A DNA stretch of 64,000 nt from Bradyrhizobium cytisi (GCF_008123515.1 NZ_VSSR01000032.1:85871-149870), one strand, 5' to 3'. Shown: positions 23,799 through 33,835, numbered from the stretch's first letter. Made by a program: numbers and translations. The notes: generated by a model not told the origin, from the letters alone.

Positions 23799-25094
23799 CT
23801 AGTCCGCGTGCAGCACGCGGCCACGCGTCTCCGGCAGCGCGAAGGCGGCGGCGAAGAACAGCACGTAAGCCACAACCGCGAAGATCGCGATCGCATCGGC
23901 AAGCGATGTCGACGCTGACAGAGCGCCGACGAGGAATGGAAACAGCGCGCCGATGCCGCGGCCGAAATTGTAGCAAAAGCCCTGGCCGGAGCCGCGCAGC
24001 CGCGTCGGATAGAGCTCGGTCAGAAACGCGCCAATGCCGGAGAAATAGCCCGAGGCGAAGAAGCCGAGCGGGAATCCGAGCACCCACAGGATCTCGTTGG
24101 TCAGCGGCAGTTGCGTGTAGAGCAGCACGATTGCCATCGCTCCGATCGAGAAGATCAGGAACAGATTGCGCCGTCCGATCCGGTCGGCGAGCCAGGCGCC
24201 GACGAGATAGCCGATGAAGGATCCGATGATCAGCGTCGACAGATAGCCGGTCGAGCCGACGATCGACAGATGACGCTCCTTGGTCAGGAATTGCGGCACC
24301 CAGAACGTGACGGCGTAGTAACCGCCCTGGCAGCCCGTCGCCATCAGGGACGCCAGAATGGTGGTCTTCAGGATCGGCCCGGAGAAGATCTCCCAGAGCG
24401 CCGGACGATGGCCGCTCGCGGCCTGCTTTGCACGGGCCTCCGCCGCGATCTCCGGCTCGGCGACGGAGCGGCGGATATAGAATACCAGCAGCGCGGGCAG
24501 CGCGCCGATCACGAACATCCAGCGCCACGCCGTTTCCGCCGGCAGAGCCGAGAACAGGATCGCCTGCGACAGCACGGCAAGGCCCCAGCCGACCGCCCAG
24601 CCCGATTGCACCGAGCCGACCGCGCGTCCACGATATTGCGGCCGGATCGCTTCGCCCATCAGCACGGCGCCAGCGGCCCATTCGCCGCCGAAGCCGAGGC
24701 CAAGCACCGCGCGCGCGATCAAAAGCTGCTCGAAATTCTGCACGATCGCGCAGACCAGCGAGAAGAACGAGAACCAGATGATGGTGATCTGGAGCGTCCT
24801 GACCCGGCCGATATGGTCGGAGAGATAACCGCCAAGCCAACCGCCGATGGCGGAGGCCAGCAGCGTCACCGTGCCGGCAAGGCCGGCCGAGGCCGCATCG
24901 ACCTTCCACAGTGCGATGATGGTGCCGATCACCAGCGGATAGATCATGAAGTCCATGCCGTCGAGCGCCCAGCCTGCCGCGCAGGCCCAGAACGTCCTTC
25001 GCTCCGGCGCATTCATGTCGCGGTAGAAGGCGAGAAGGCTGGTGTCCTCGATCTCGGCGCGTTCGATGCGCTCAGTCGGATCGGCTGTGGTCAT
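23799..25094 (-). CDS. MFS transporter, sugar/aromatic-acid type
   Basis: A 431-residue major facilitator transporter with twelve predicted helices. The loop 2-3 motif GGYLSDHIGRVRTL (about residues 88-101) and the second-half counterpart GAWLADRIGRRNLF are both visible. The acidic start of helix 1 (WALDGMDFMIYPLVIGTI) and GLGFGGEWAAGAVLMGEAI place it in the sialic-acid/aromatic-acid (SHS/AAHS-like) region of the family. It should import an organic acid or sugar by proton symport; the substrate is unknown. It is convergent with the GST gene. Confidence 0.92.
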   Translation of the reverse strand: MTTADPTERIERAEIEDTSLLAFYRDMNAPERRTFWACAAGWALDGMDFMIYPLVIGTIIALWKVDAASAGLAGTVTLLASAIGGWLGGYLSDHIGRVRTLQITIIWFSFFSLVCAIVQNFEQLLIARAVLGLGFGGEWAAGAVLMGEAIRPQYRGRAVGSVQSGWAVGWGLAVLSQAILFSALPAETAWRWMFVIGALPALLVFYIRRSVAEPEIAAEARAKQAASGHRPALWEIFSGPILKTTILASLMATGCQGGYYAVTFWVPQFLTKERHLSIVGSTGYLSTLIIGSFIGYLVGAWLADRIGRRNLFLIFSIGAMAIVLLYTQLPLTNEILWVLGFPLGFFASGYFSGIGAFLTELYPTRLRGSGQGFCYNFGRGIGALFPFLVGALSASTSLADAIAIFAVVAYVLFFAAAFALPETRGRVLHAD

Positions 25095-25188
25095 GTGCGT
25101 TTCCCCGGCAGTGTCTTTGGCCGGGCGGTGGTAGCACGCGCGGCGCCGGGCGCAAGCCGGCGCACGGTCGTACCATGCAGGGACAGCG

Positions 25189-26940
25189 TTACTGTCCTGC
25201 TGCTTCCGCGCCGCGCGAGCGCGGATCCGGCGCGCCGAGGGGGCCGTTCGGCGTCACGAGGATCGAGTTGGCGGAGGTCTGTCCCATCGGCTCGACGATG
25301 AGATGGTCCATCGCCTTCAGCTCAAACAGCACATCGTCGGGAAAGCCGCGCTCGACGCGGACCTCGTCCGGCAGCCATTGATGATGCAGCCGCGGCGCGG
25401 CCACTGCGGCCGCGACGTCCATCTTGTAGTCGAGCACGTTCACGATCACCTGGAGCACAGTCGAGATGATGCGGCTGCCGCCGGGCGAGCCCGTCACCAG
25501 CACCGGTTTGCCGCCCCTGAGCACGATGGTCGGCGACATCGAGGACAGCGGCCGCTTGCCGGGCCCGGGCAGATTGGCCTCGTAGCCGACGAGGCCATAG
25601 GCGTTGGAGGCGCCAACGGCGGCAGTGAAATCGTCGAGCTCGTTGTTCAGCAGCACGCCGGTGCCGTCGGCGACGAGGCCGACGCCGTAGCTGAAGTTCA
25701 GCGTATAGGTGTTGCTGACAGCGTTGCCGCTGGCATCGACGACGGAGAAGTGCGTGGTGTTGCTGCCTTCGCGCGGCGCGGGCGGGGCGGAAACGATCTC
25801 TTTCGACGGCGTCGCGCGATCGATCGAGATGTTCGCACGCAGCTTGGCCGCATAGCTCTTCGCCGTGAGCGTTTCGATCGGTGCATTGACGAAGGCGGGA
25901 TCGCCGAGATAGCGCGCGCGATCCGCATAGGCGCGCTTCATGGCTTCGATCAGCAGATGCAGCGATGCCGGTGAGCCCCGCTTCAAATCGGCGAGCTGAA
26001 AGCCTTCCAGGATGTTGAGCGATTCCACCAGCACGACGCCGCCGGACGATGGCAGCGGCATCGAGACGATGTCATAGCCGCGATAGTTGCCGCGCACCGG
26101 CGCGCGGATCACAGCCTGATAGGCCTTCAGATCAGCGGCAGTCATGATGCCGCCGGCGTCGGACACCGCCTTGGCGAGCTTCTCCGCCACCGGACCCTCG
26201 TAGAAGCCGCGCGGCCCTTGCGTAGCGACACTCGCCAGCGTGTCGGCGAGATCGCTCTGCACCAGCCTGTCGCCTTCGCCAAAGGGCGCGCCGTCCGGCT
26301 TTGCGAAAATCCTGGCCGAGGACGGCCAGCGTGCCAGCCGCGGGTACCAGCCCGGCAGGGTATCGGCGATGTCATCGGTGACGATAAATCCGTCGCGCGC
26401 AAGCATGATCGCGGGTTCGAGCAATTGCGCCAGCGCGAACTTGCCCGAGCCATATTTCTCGAGCGCGAGCGCCAGGCCCGCGACCGTGCCGGGCACACCG
26501 ATGCCAAGTCCGGAATCGCGCGACTTGGCGGGATCAGGCTTGCCGTCGGGTCCAAGGAATATCTGCGCCGTGGTCGCTGCTGGCGCGGTCTCGCGATAGT
26601 CGATCGCGATGTCTTCATTGTGCTCGGCGGAATGGATCACCATGAAGCCGCCGCCGCCGATATTGCCGGCACGCGGATAAGTCACTGCCATCGCAAAGCC
26701 GGTCGCGACGGCTGCATCGACGGCATTGCCACCACGCCGCAGGATGTCGGCGCCGACCTGCGCAGATATCTTCTCCTGCGCCACCACCATGCCGTGCTCG
26801 GCGGGGATCGCGTGCACTGTGTCGAGCGCCGGGGAGACATAGGCCCGCCGCGCATCCTGCGCAGCCGCCGATGCAAGACCAAACGCCAGAGTGGCGATGA
26901 GTGCGAAAAAAGTCCGCCGTGTCGAAAATGATGCCATCAT
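25189..26940 (-). CDS. ggt: gamma-glutamyltransferase
   Basis: A 583-residue secreted gamma-glutamyl transpeptidase precursor. It transfers the glutamyl group of glutathione to amino acids or water in the periplasm. A signal peptide (about 1-28, ending SAAAQ) leads to the large subunit. The self-cleavage site and nucleophile is T395 in NTTHFSVVDASGNAVSNTYT, giving a small subunit of about 190 residues. The later glycine motif GSPGGSRIISTVLQ is present. I chose the ATG at 26940 over a TTG one codon upstream. The gene is divergent from an MFS transporter across 100 bases. Confidence 0.95.
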   Translation of the reverse strand: MMASFSTRRTFFALIATLAFGLASAAAQDARRAYVSPALDTVHAIPAEHGMVVAQEKISAQVGADILRRGGNAVDAAVATGFAMAVTYPRAGNIGGGGFMVIHSAEHNEDIAIDYRETAPAATTAQIFLGPDGKPDPAKSRDSGLGIGVPGTVAGLALALEKYGSGKFALAQLLEPAIMLARDGFIVTDDIADTLPGWYPRLARWPSSARIFAKPDGAPFGEGDRLVQSDLADTLASVATQGPRGFYEGPVAEKLAKAVSDAGGIMTAADLKAYQAVIRAPVRGNYRGYDIVSMPLPSSGGVVLVESLNILEGFQLADLKRGSPASLHLLIEAMKRAYADRARYLGDPAFVNAPIETLTAKSYAAKLRANISIDRATPSKEIVSAPPAPREGSNTTHFSVVDASGNAVSNTYTLNFSYGVGLVADGTGVLLNNELDDFTAAVGASNAYGLVGYEANLPGPGKRPLSSMSPTIVLRGGKPVLVTGSPGGSRIISTVLQVIVNVLDYKMDVAAAVAAPRLHHQWLPDEVRVERGFPDDVLFELKAMDHLIVEPMGQTSANSILVTPNGPLGAPDPRSRGAEAAGQ

Positions 26941-26981
26941 CAAATTTCCGCCGGGCCTTCAGGCCAATCCAAATGCGTCGC

Positions 26982-26987
26982 TATAAT
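26982..26987 (+). promoter_or_regulatory. possible -10 box of the MFS gene at 27040
   Basis: A perfect TATAAT lies 52 bases upstream of the ATG. The -35 region (TTCAGG, 26958-26963, 18-base spacer) is weak, so the promoter may need an activator. Confidence 0.35.
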
Positions 26988-27039
26988 GCTATACGGTTGG
27001 GCTAAGAGAGACAAAACTGTTTGTGATGAGGACTGCTTC

Positions 27040-28425
27040 ATGACGACGATCGCCCCGGCGGCGTGCATGGCCGCCGCTCCACGGACCTATCCGCCGCGCG
27101 CCGCCGTCGTCAGCTGGATCTTCTTCGATTGGGCCGCGCAGCCCTATTTCACGCTGATCACGACCTTCGTGTTCGCGCCTTATTTCGCTACCGGCATCGC
27201 GCCAGATCCCGCCACGGGCCAGTCGCTCTGGGGTTTTGCGATGGCAGCAGCTGGCATGGCGATTGCGCTATTGTCACCCGTGCTTGGTGCCATCGCGGAT
27301 GCCTCGGGCCGCCGCAAGCCCTGGATTGCCGCGTTCGGCGCGGTGCTCGTGCTGGCCTCCTGCGCGTTGTGGACCGGCAAGCCCGGTGATCACGCCGTCA
27401 TTCCACCGCTGCTCCTCGCGGTCGCGCTTGCCAGCGTCGGCGCGGAGTTCGCCACCGTCTTCAACAATGCGATGATGCCGACCCTGGTGCCGCCGGAGCG
27501 CATCGGCCGCCTCTCCGGCACCGGCTGGGCCACGGGTTATATCGGCGGCATCGTCAGCTTGATCATCGTGCTCGGCTTTCTCGCGGCCAATCCAGAGACC
27601 GGCCGCACGCTGCTCGGCTTCACGCCGCTGTTCGGGTTGGACCCCGCCACGCATGAGGGTGATCGTGCCGCTGGACCGTTGACCGGGCTGTGGTTCATCA
27701 TCTTCGTGACGCCGATGTTCCTGTTCACGCCGGACTATCCGGCAAAGTTGCCGGTGCGCGAGGCGCTACGCGAGGGCCTCTCCGATCTGAAGCAATCGCT
27801 GACGAGTTTGCCGGAGCAGAAGTCGCTGGCGGCGTTTCTGCTCGCCAACATGATCTACACGGACGGCCTGGTATCGCTGTTCGCGTTCGGCGGCATCTAT
27901 GCCGCTGGCACCTTCGGCTGGCACACGATCCAGATCGGCACGTTCGGCATCATCCTCGCCATCGCCGGCACCTTTGGTGCGTGGCTCGGCGGCAAGCTCG
28001 ACGACTTCCTTGGTCCGAAACGCGTTATCGCCGGCAGCATGCTGATCCTGCTGCTCTCGGTGGCGGCGATCCTGCTTGTCGATAAGGACAGTGTGCTGTT
28101 CGTCAAGGTTGCGCCGCCGCAGCCGGGCGGCCCGCTGTTCGCTGCCGCCGCTGAGCGTGCCTATATCGTGCTGGGCTGCCTGATTGGCGCGGCTGGCGGC
28201 CCGCTTCAGGCGGCATCACGCACGCTGCTGATCCGCCTCGCGCCGAAGGACCGCATCGCGCAGTATTTTGGTCTGTTCGCGCTGACCGGGAAGGTCACGT
28301 CCTTCACCGGACCGCTGCTGATCGGCGTGATCACCGCGGCAACCGCGAGCCAGAAAGCCGGCATGGCCGTGCTGGTGGTGTTCTTCGTCGCGGGGCTCGC
28401 GCTCTTGATGCGGGTGCGAGAGTAG
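27040..28425 (+). CDS. MFS transporter, UMF1/Atg22-like
   Basis: A 461-residue membrane protein of the UMF1 (Atg22-like) MFS branch. Family marks: VVSWIFFDWAAQPYFTLI near residue 25, SPVLGAIADASGRRKPWI, the long extramembrane loop around residues 175-205, and LFAFGGIYAAGTFGWHTIQIG. Eukaryotic Atg22 exports amino acids from the vacuole. The role of bacterial members is unknown. The ATG at 27040 is used because the upstream in-frame start gives an unrelated leader. A hairpin at 28427-28459 follows the stop. Confidence 0.9.
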   Translation: MTTIAPAACMAAAPRTYPPRAAVVSWIFFDWAAQPYFTLITTFVFAPYFATGIAPDPATGQSLWGFAMAAAGMAIALLSPVLGAIADASGRRKPWIAAFGAVLVLASCALWTGKPGDHAVIPPLLLAVALASVGAEFATVFNNAMMPTLVPPERIGRLSGTGWATGYIGGIVSLIIVLGFLAANPETGRTLLGFTPLFGLDPATHEGDRAAGPLTGLWFIIFVTPMFLFTPDYPAKLPVREALREGLSDLKQSLTSLPEQKSLAAFLLANMIYTDGLVSLFAFGGIYAAGTFGWHTIQIGTFGIILAIAGTFGAWLGGKLDDFLGPKRVIAGSMLILLLSVAAILLVDKDSVLFVKVAPPQPGGPLFAAAAERAYIVLGCLIGAAGGPLQAASRTLLIRLAPKDRIAQYFGLFALTGKVTSFTGPLLIGVITAATASQKAGMAVLVVFFVAGLALLMRVRE

Positions 28426-28426
28426 G

Positions 28427-28459
28427 TAGCCCGGACTTCGCTTCGCTCCATCCGGGCTA
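28427..28459. terminator. hairpin between convergent genes
   Basis: The arms TAGCCCGGA (28427-28435) and TCCGGGCTA (28451-28459) form a nine-base stem with a 15-base loop. It starts two bases after the MFS stop and ends 10 bases before the purH stop. No T run follows on either strand, so it may be a repeat-derived or factor-dependent terminator. Confidence 0.5.
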
Positions 28460-28469
28460 GGCTGATCAA

Positions 28470-30062
28470 TCAGTGCCTGAAATGCCGCGTGCCCGTGAAC
28501 ACCATGGCGATGCCGTGCTCGTCGGCGGCCTTGATCACCTCGTCGTCGCGCATAGAGCCGCCGGGCTGCACCACGGCGGTGGCGCCGGCTTCGATGCAGG
28601 CGAGCATGCCGTCGGCGAACGGGAAGAATGCGTCCGAGGCCACGACCGAGCCCTTGGTCAGCGGCTCGGCAAGCTTCAGCTCATTGGCAGCGTCCTGCGC
28701 CTTGCGTGCCGCGATCCGCGCTGAATCCACGCGGCTCATCTGGCCTGCACCGATGCCGACGGTGGCGAGATCCTTGGCGTAGATGATGGTGTTCGACTTG
28801 ACGTGCTTTGCGACCCGGAATGCGAACTTGAGGTCGCGCATCTCGGCATCGTCAGGCGCACGCTTGGTCACGACCTTGAACGTCATGTCGTCGACGACCG
28901 CGTTGTCGCGGCTCTGCACGAGCAGACCGCCCGCCACTGTTTTTGCGGTCAGGCCCGGTGCACGCGGATCGGGCAAGCTGCCGGCGAGCAACAGCCGAAG
29001 GTTCTTGCGCGCGCCGATGATGGCGATCGCTTCCTCGCTCGCATCGGGCGCGATGATCACCTCGGTGAAGATCTTTGTGATCTCGCGCGCGGTGTCGGCG
29101 TCGAGCGCCCGGTTCATCGCGATGATACCGCCATAGGCCGAGGTCGAATCGCAAGCCAGCGCTTTGCGATAGGCATCAACGAGGTTCGCGCCCTCCGCGA
29201 CGCCGCAGGGGTTGGCGTGCTTGACGATGACGCAGGCAGCGGTGCGCTTCGCGTCGAACTCGCCGATGCACTCATAGGCCGCGTCGGTGTCGTTGATGTT
29301 GTTGTAGGACAGCTCCTTGCCCTGCAGCTGCCGTGCGGTCGAAACGCCCGGGCGCTTGTCGGGGGTTGCGTAGAACGCCGCGGTTTGGTGCGGGTTCTCG
29401 CCGTAGCGCAGCGACTGGATCAGCTTGCCGCCGAAGGCGCGGAAATCGGGCGCGTCGATTTCGAGCTGACGGTTGAACCAGTTCGAGATCGCGGCGTCAT
29501 AGGCTGCGGTGCGCGCATAAGCCTTCGCGGCAAGCCGCCGCCGCAGTGTGAGCGTCGTCGCGCCCTTGTTGGCGGCGAGCTCGTCGAGCACGGCCTTGTA
29601 GTCGTCGGCTTCGACCACGACGGCGACGTCGTCATGGTTTTTGGCGGCGGCGCGGATCATCGCGGGGCCACCGATGTCGATGTTCTCGATGCAGTCCTCG
29701 AAGCCCGCGCCTTTGTCGACGGTGGCCTCGAACGGATAGAGGTTGACGACGAGGAGGTCGATCGGTGCAATACCGTGCGCCTTCATCGCCTCGGCGTGCT
29801 CCTTGTTGTCGCGGATCGCCAGCAAGCCGCCATGCACTTTCGGATGCAGCGTCTTGACACGCCCGTCCATCATCTCGGGGAAGCCGGTGAGGTCGGAGAC
29901 GTCCTTCACCTTGAGGCCGGCTGCGGCGATCGCTTTCGCGGTGCCGCCGGTCGAGACCAGCTCGACATCATGCGCGGCAAGCGCCTTGGCGAATTCGATC
30001 AGGCCGGTTTTGTCGGAGACGGAAAGCAGGGCGCGGGTGACGCGGCGGGGATGGTCAGTCAT
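28470..30062 (-). CDS. purH: bifunctional AICAR transformylase / IMP cyclohydrolase
   Basis: PurH, 530 residues, catalyses the last two steps of IMP synthesis: formyl transfer from 10-formyl-tetrahydrofolate to AICAR, then ring closure. The N-terminal cyclohydrolase (about 1-200) has LLSVSDKTGLIEFAKAL and the MGS-like STGGTAKAI. The C-terminal transformylase has the catalytic pair in KHANPCG (near 270) and ends in the family's VFTGTRHFRH. The start at 30062 gives MTDHPRRVTRALLSVSDK. It is the last gene of a conserved minus-strand series rsmB, heparinase-like, purH. Confidence 0.97.
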   Translation of the reverse strand: MTDHPRRVTRALLSVSDKTGLIEFAKALAAHDVELVSTGGTAKAIAAAGLKVKDVSDLTGFPEMMDGRVKTLHPKVHGGLLAIRDNKEHAEAMKAHGIAPIDLLVVNLYPFEATVDKGAGFEDCIENIDIGGPAMIRAAAKNHDDVAVVVEADDYKAVLDELAANKGATTLTLRRRLAAKAYARTAAYDAAISNWFNRQLEIDAPDFRAFGGKLIQSLRYGENPHQTAAFYATPDKRPGVSTARQLQGKELSYNNINDTDAAYECIGEFDAKRTAACVIVKHANPCGVAEGANLVDAYRKALACDSTSAYGGIIAMNRALDADTAREITKIFTEVIIAPDASEEAIAIIGARKNLRLLLAGSLPDPRAPGLTAKTVAGGLLVQSRDNAVVDDMTFKVVTKRAPDDAEMRDLKFAFRVAKHVKSNTIIYAKDLATVGIGAGQMSRVDSARIAARKAQDAANELKLAEPLTKGSVVASDAFFPFADGMLACIEAGATAVVQPGGSMRDDEVIKAADEHGIAMVFTGTRHFRH

Positions 30063-30226
30063 GAGCAAGATCCTCTGTCTTAAGGAGTGTCTATGCCCAG
30101 GCGCGCGGCGGATATGTGTCGCGCTTCCCGATGGTGCTCCATCCAAGGTCGCCAGTCGCGCGAACGAGCGCTCGATAGCAGCTTTTGGCCGTTTTCACAA
30201 CGACGAGATGGGGCGGATCGTGCCTG

Positions 30227-31984
30227 TTACAGCGGAAGTTCCGGCTCGCGCCGGGCGTTGCGGCGGGCATTGGTGATCGCGGGAGAGGCCGTGGAACGCA
30301 CAAAGCTCCAGCGGATAGAGGGCGCCTGGCGGGCATCCTGGCGGATCACGATCTGCGCGGTGCGGCGGGGGCCGTCATTGCCGGCCAGGAACACACTGTC
30401 CTCGAGGTCGACCTTGTCGTCGAGCGCTTCGAAGGTCCAGACGTCGCGGTTCGGCAGCACCAGCATGACGCCGCGGGCATCCGACAGCCGGCTCGCCTTC
30501 ACCGCGGGATGCAGATGAAAGCGCAGCGCGAAATCGGCGTCGGCGCCCTTGATGCGCGCTCCTTGCGGCGGGGAGAGTGTATCCTCACCGTCGATGCGCC
30601 CGCCGTCATTGGCGATCATCAGCACGCGGCGATGGATCACGCCGAACTTGGCGAGATAGCCGTCATGCGAGGTCGTGAGCAGCGTGCCGTCCTGCAAGAT
30701 CTCGCGATAGCTCTCGACCTCATGGGGGCCGCTGACGATCGGCGAGCCGCGCAGCAGTCGCTTCATCGCCGACATCTCGACGAACTGGCAGGACGACGTG
30801 TCGCGATAGGTGAGGGTCGAATGCGCCGCGGTGCCGCGCGCGAACGGCCGCCAATTGTCGCGGCCCGTGGTCGGCATGCCGCAATTGGTGACGATGCGGC
30901 TGATGCCGGAGGACAGCTCGAACGACAGGCAGCCGGCATGTGCGTCGTGGCTGACGCCAGGCGGCGGCGGCGGGCCGGTGTCGATGATCAGCGTGGTCGG
31001 GCCGGCATCGAGGCGCTGGAAGCCGGTGTGCGGCATGTTCGCCATCGGGGTGCCATGGGTGTCATCATAGGCGAGCAGCGTGGCAAGCAGGTCCGAAGAC
31101 GTCGCGCTCATGGCGTTGAACAACGCGAAATTGCCGTCGCCGTGCCGGAAGAAGCGCAGCATCGGCATCATGCGGTCGATCGCATTGAGCAGCGCCGGCG
31201 GCGGCGCGATGTTGCGGGCGGCAAAAGTCTGCCGCAGCGGCAACAGGTCGATCAGCAACTCGATCAGCGCGCCCGGGTTGCGCGAGATGTGGCCGCCGTC
31301 GGGGAGAATCTGCCGCTGCAATTCGTCGGAGAGCTTTTTCGACGCGCTGCGGATGTTACGGGCCTGGTTGGCGAGGCAGAGCGTCGTGTAGCACAGCGCG
31401 ATCTGCACCTGGAGCTTCGGCACGCCGTCAGGAATGTTGACCATGGTGTAGCGCAGGAAGCGGATCTCGCGTGCGAGCGCGCGTAGATAGCGGCGGTAGA
31501 ATTTGTTGTCGGTGTCGTTGAGCACCAGCGGTGCCTGTGACAATAGCGAGATCACGCGCCGCGCCAGCACGTCGGCGCGGCGGGCGACGGGCCGGCGCCT
31601 GTTGGCGGGGTTGCTGATCCAGTCCTCGACCAGCGCGCGTGCATTCGCCCGGGTCAGCGCGGTGTCGGCGGCGCGTAAGTGCCGCAGCCAGCCGAAGCCG
31701 AGCAGCGCGACCTCCCAATCCTCCGAGGGCGGATCGAGATCGAAGATCGAGCGGCCGTGGCAGTTGACGATCTTGCCGGCGAAGACGAAGCGCCCGGCAT
31801 AGATCTCGGCGGCGCGTGTCGCATCCGCGGTGCGCAGATCATGCGGCGCAATGATCAGCCGATCGGTACGGGCCGGCCACACCCGCGACAGCGCAACGGA
31901 GCCGCCGCTCGCGCGCGCGAGCATGTTCCGCGCGAAGCGGTTCATCACCAGCGTCGAGATACGTCTGCGTTGAGCGACCGACAC
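30227..31984 (-). CDS. heparinase II/III-family protein
   Basis: A 585-residue protein with a heparinase II/III layout: an alpha/alpha toroid domain (about 60-330, with WEVALLGFGWLRHLRAAD) followed by a C-terminal beta-sandwich (about 340-570) holding SHDAHAGCLSFELSSG and AHSTLTYRDTSS. Known relatives are polysaccharide lyases, but family members near rsmB and purH in rhizobia have no tested substrate, and no signal peptide is clear. I chose the GTG at 31984 because AAGG lies six bases upstream and it gives MSVAQRRRISTLVMNRF; an ATG at 31945 is the alternative. Confidence 0.9.
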   Translation of the reverse strand: MSVAQRRRISTLVMNRFARNMLARASGGSVALSRVWPARTDRLIIAPHDLRTADATRAAEIYAGRFVFAGKIVNCHGRSIFDLDPPSEDWEVALLGFGWLRHLRAADTALTRANARALVEDWISNPANRRRPVARRADVLARRVISLLSQAPLVLNDTDNKFYRRYLRALAREIRFLRYTMVNIPDGVPKLQVQIALCYTTLCLANQARNIRSASKKLSDELQRQILPDGGHISRNPGALIELLIDLLPLRQTFAARNIAPPPALLNAIDRMMPMLRFFRHGDGNFALFNAMSATSSDLLATLLAYDDTHGTPMANMPHTGFQRLDAGPTTLIIDTGPPPPPGVSHDAHAGCLSFELSSGISRIVTNCGMPTTGRDNWRPFARGTAAHSTLTYRDTSSCQFVEMSAMKRLLRGSPIVSGPHEVESYREILQDGTLLTTSHDGYLAKFGVIHRRVLMIANDGGRIDGEDTLSPPQGARIKGADADFALRFHLHPAVKASRLSDARGVMLVLPNRDVWTFEALDDKVDLEDSVFLAGNDGPRRTAQIVIRQDARQAPSIRWSFVRSTASPAITNARRNARREPELPL

Positions 31985-32102
31985 GCTTTGCCTTGAAGGG
32001 GGAGAGGATTCCGACGAATCCTTATTAACCCCAAAATCGGCCGGCTGACACCACCTTGAATGGCCCCGAATCAGTCCAGCGGTAGCAAAATCCGGTGCAA
32101 AA

Positions 32103-33449
32103 TCAGGATTTAACGAGCCGGGCCGCAAAAAATCCGTCGAGGCCGCCGAGCTTCGGGTCGGCGTGCGGCAGGTGGCTCGGCAGGGTCCGGAGATCGCCCT
32201 CGGCGGTGATGATCTCGTCGAGCCCGAAGACCTCGCTGGCATCGATCGGCACGCGGCGAAGCGCAGGCTCTGCGGCCAGCAGCGTGGCGACGGCCTGCTC
32301 GCCTTCCTCTGGTTCCAGCGAGCAGGTGCAGTAGACCAGCATCCCGCCGGGCTTGAGCAGCGAGACGGATTTGCGCAGCAGCCGCTGCTGGAGAACGGTC
32401 ATCGCAGCGACGTCGGAATCCTGGCGCAGCCACGCAACATCCGGGTGCCGACGGATCGTCCCGGTCGAGGTGCAGGGCGCATCGATCAGGATTCCATCGA
32501 GGCCATCCGCCGGGCCCGCCCATTCCACGGCGTCAGCGACGACAGTCTCGGCCTGGAGCGACAGCCGGTTGAGGTTCTCACGCAAGCGCGCCACCCGGGC
32601 CGGCGAGCGGTCGATCGCCGTGACATGCGCGCCGGCCTGCGCCAGCTGCGCGGTCTTGCCGCCGGGTGCAGCACAGAAATCGGCAATGGATTTGCCTTTG
32701 ATATCACCGAACAGCCGGACCGGCAGCGCGGCGGCGGCGTCCTGGACCCACCATTGTCCTTCGGTGAAGCCGGGCAGCATCGTCACGGCGCCGTGCAGCA
32801 CGGTGCGCACCGATCCGGTCGGCAGCACCTCGCCATGCAGCCGGCTCGCCCATTGTGCGGCGTCGGACTTCACGGTGAGATCGAGCGAAGGTTCGTGGCC
32901 GAGCGCGAGCGCCATGTCCCGTGCAGTCGCCTCGCCGTAATGCGCGCTCCAGCGCGCCAGCAGCCAGGGCGGCAGGTCCAGCGATTGCGTGGCGACCTCC
33001 TCGACCAGCGCCTGGCCTTCGCGCGCGCAGCGGCGCAGCACGGCGTTGACGAGGCCGGCATAGCGCGCAGCGCGCCGGTCGGATTGCACCAGGCGAACCG
33101 AGAGATCGACCGCGGCGTGATCGGGCACATCCATCCAGAGGATCTGGGCGGCGCCGATCAGGAGCGCGCTCTGCGCGCGCGGTGCGTCGGAGGGAATGCC
33201 TTTGTCGAGCAGGCGCGACAGCACATGGCCGAGCGTGCCGAGGCGGCGAAGGATGGTTGCGACCAGCCGCCGCATCAGCGCGCGGTCTCGGTCGGCGAGT
33301 GTCTTCAGCCCGGGATGGGCGCCGGAGCCGTCGAGCTGGTCATCGAGCGTGCGGTGTTTGTGCAAGACGCCGTCGACGATGTCGGCAGCGATCCGCCGCG
33401 CCGCGAGACCAGGCACTTCGGATGGAGGGGCGAAACGTTGAGATGGCAT
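32103..33449 (-). CDS. rsmB: 16S rRNA m5C methyltransferase, RsmB family
   Basis: A 448-residue protein. An N-terminal NusB-like RNA-binding domain (about 20-150, ARRIAADIVDGVLHKHRTLD) precedes a Rossmann methyltransferase. The SAM motif is DFCAAPGGKTAQL. The two catalytic cysteines are in DAPCTSTGTIRRHP and YCTCSLEPEE. The reaction is SAM-dependent C5 methylation of a cytidine, position 967 in E. coli 16S rRNA. The ATG at 33449 is chosen from MPSQRFAPPSEV; no strong Shine-Dalgarno is visible. It heads the rsmB-heparinase-purH series. Confidence 0.94.
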   Translation of the reverse strand: MPSQRFAPPSEVPGLAARRIAADIVDGVLHKHRTLDDQLDGSGAHPGLKTLADRDRALMRRLVATILRRLGTLGHVLSRLLDKGIPSDAPRAQSALLIGAAQILWMDVPDHAAVDLSVRLVQSDRRAARYAGLVNAVLRRCAREGQALVEEVATQSLDLPPWLLARWSAHYGEATARDMALALGHEPSLDLTVKSDAAQWASRLHGEVLPTGSVRTVLHGAVTMLPGFTEGQWWVQDAAAALPVRLFGDIKGKSIADFCAAPGGKTAQLAQAGAHVTAIDRSPARVARLRENLNRLSLQAETVVADAVEWAGPADGLDGILIDAPCTSTGTIRRHPDVAWLRQDSDVAAMTVLQQRLLRKSVSLLKPGGMLVYCTCSLEPEEGEQAVATLLAAEPALRRVPIDASEVFGLDEIITAEGDLRTLPSHLPHADPKLGGLDGFFAARLVKS

Positions 33450-33637
33450 GCGGACGTAAGGTTCTGAGCGAGCGGCAGTTCCGCCAGTATGGGCGCATGC
33501 CTTAAGAACACCAGCTGTGGCATGCGAATATGCCAAATGTAAGAATGACCTCTGGCGATTTCAGCCCGTCGCGGCCATTTCAGCAATGCGTTATTGGACG
33601 TCGCGCCATCCTCGATCCTGCGCTAGGACACCCGGCA

Positions 33638-33835
33638 ATGAGTGACCAGCCTTCCGTTCCCGATCGCAAGCCCTTGCCGCCGGCCGCCCAGCGCGCGCTG
33701 GCCGAAGCCGAGGCGCGCCGGCAGGCTGCCGCGGCGCACGCCGAGGCGGCGCCGAAGGAATTGCAGGGGCCGAAGGGACCCGAGCCGACACGCTACGGCG
33801 ACTGGGAGCGCAAAGGTATCGCTTCGGACTTCTGA
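33638..33835 (+). CDS. DUF1674 / SdhAF4-like succinate dehydrogenase assembly factor
   Basis: A 65-residue protein. The conserved C-terminus is GPKGPEPTRYGDWERKGIASDF in part (GPEPTRYGDWERKG), the signature of DUF1674, whose mitochondrial member SDHAF4/Sdh8 guards flavinated SdhA before it joins complex II. The N-terminal half is an alanine-rich helix with charged residues. The ATG at 33638 removes an upstream stretch with no resemblance to the family. Confidence 0.9.
   Translation: MSDQPSVPDRKPLPPAAQRALAEAEARRQAAAAHAEAAPKELQGPKGPEPTRYGDWERKGIASDF

Noticed and set aside
28803..30083. 426-codon open frame antisense to purH
   Set aside because: Shadow of purH; no ribosome-binding site or family match.
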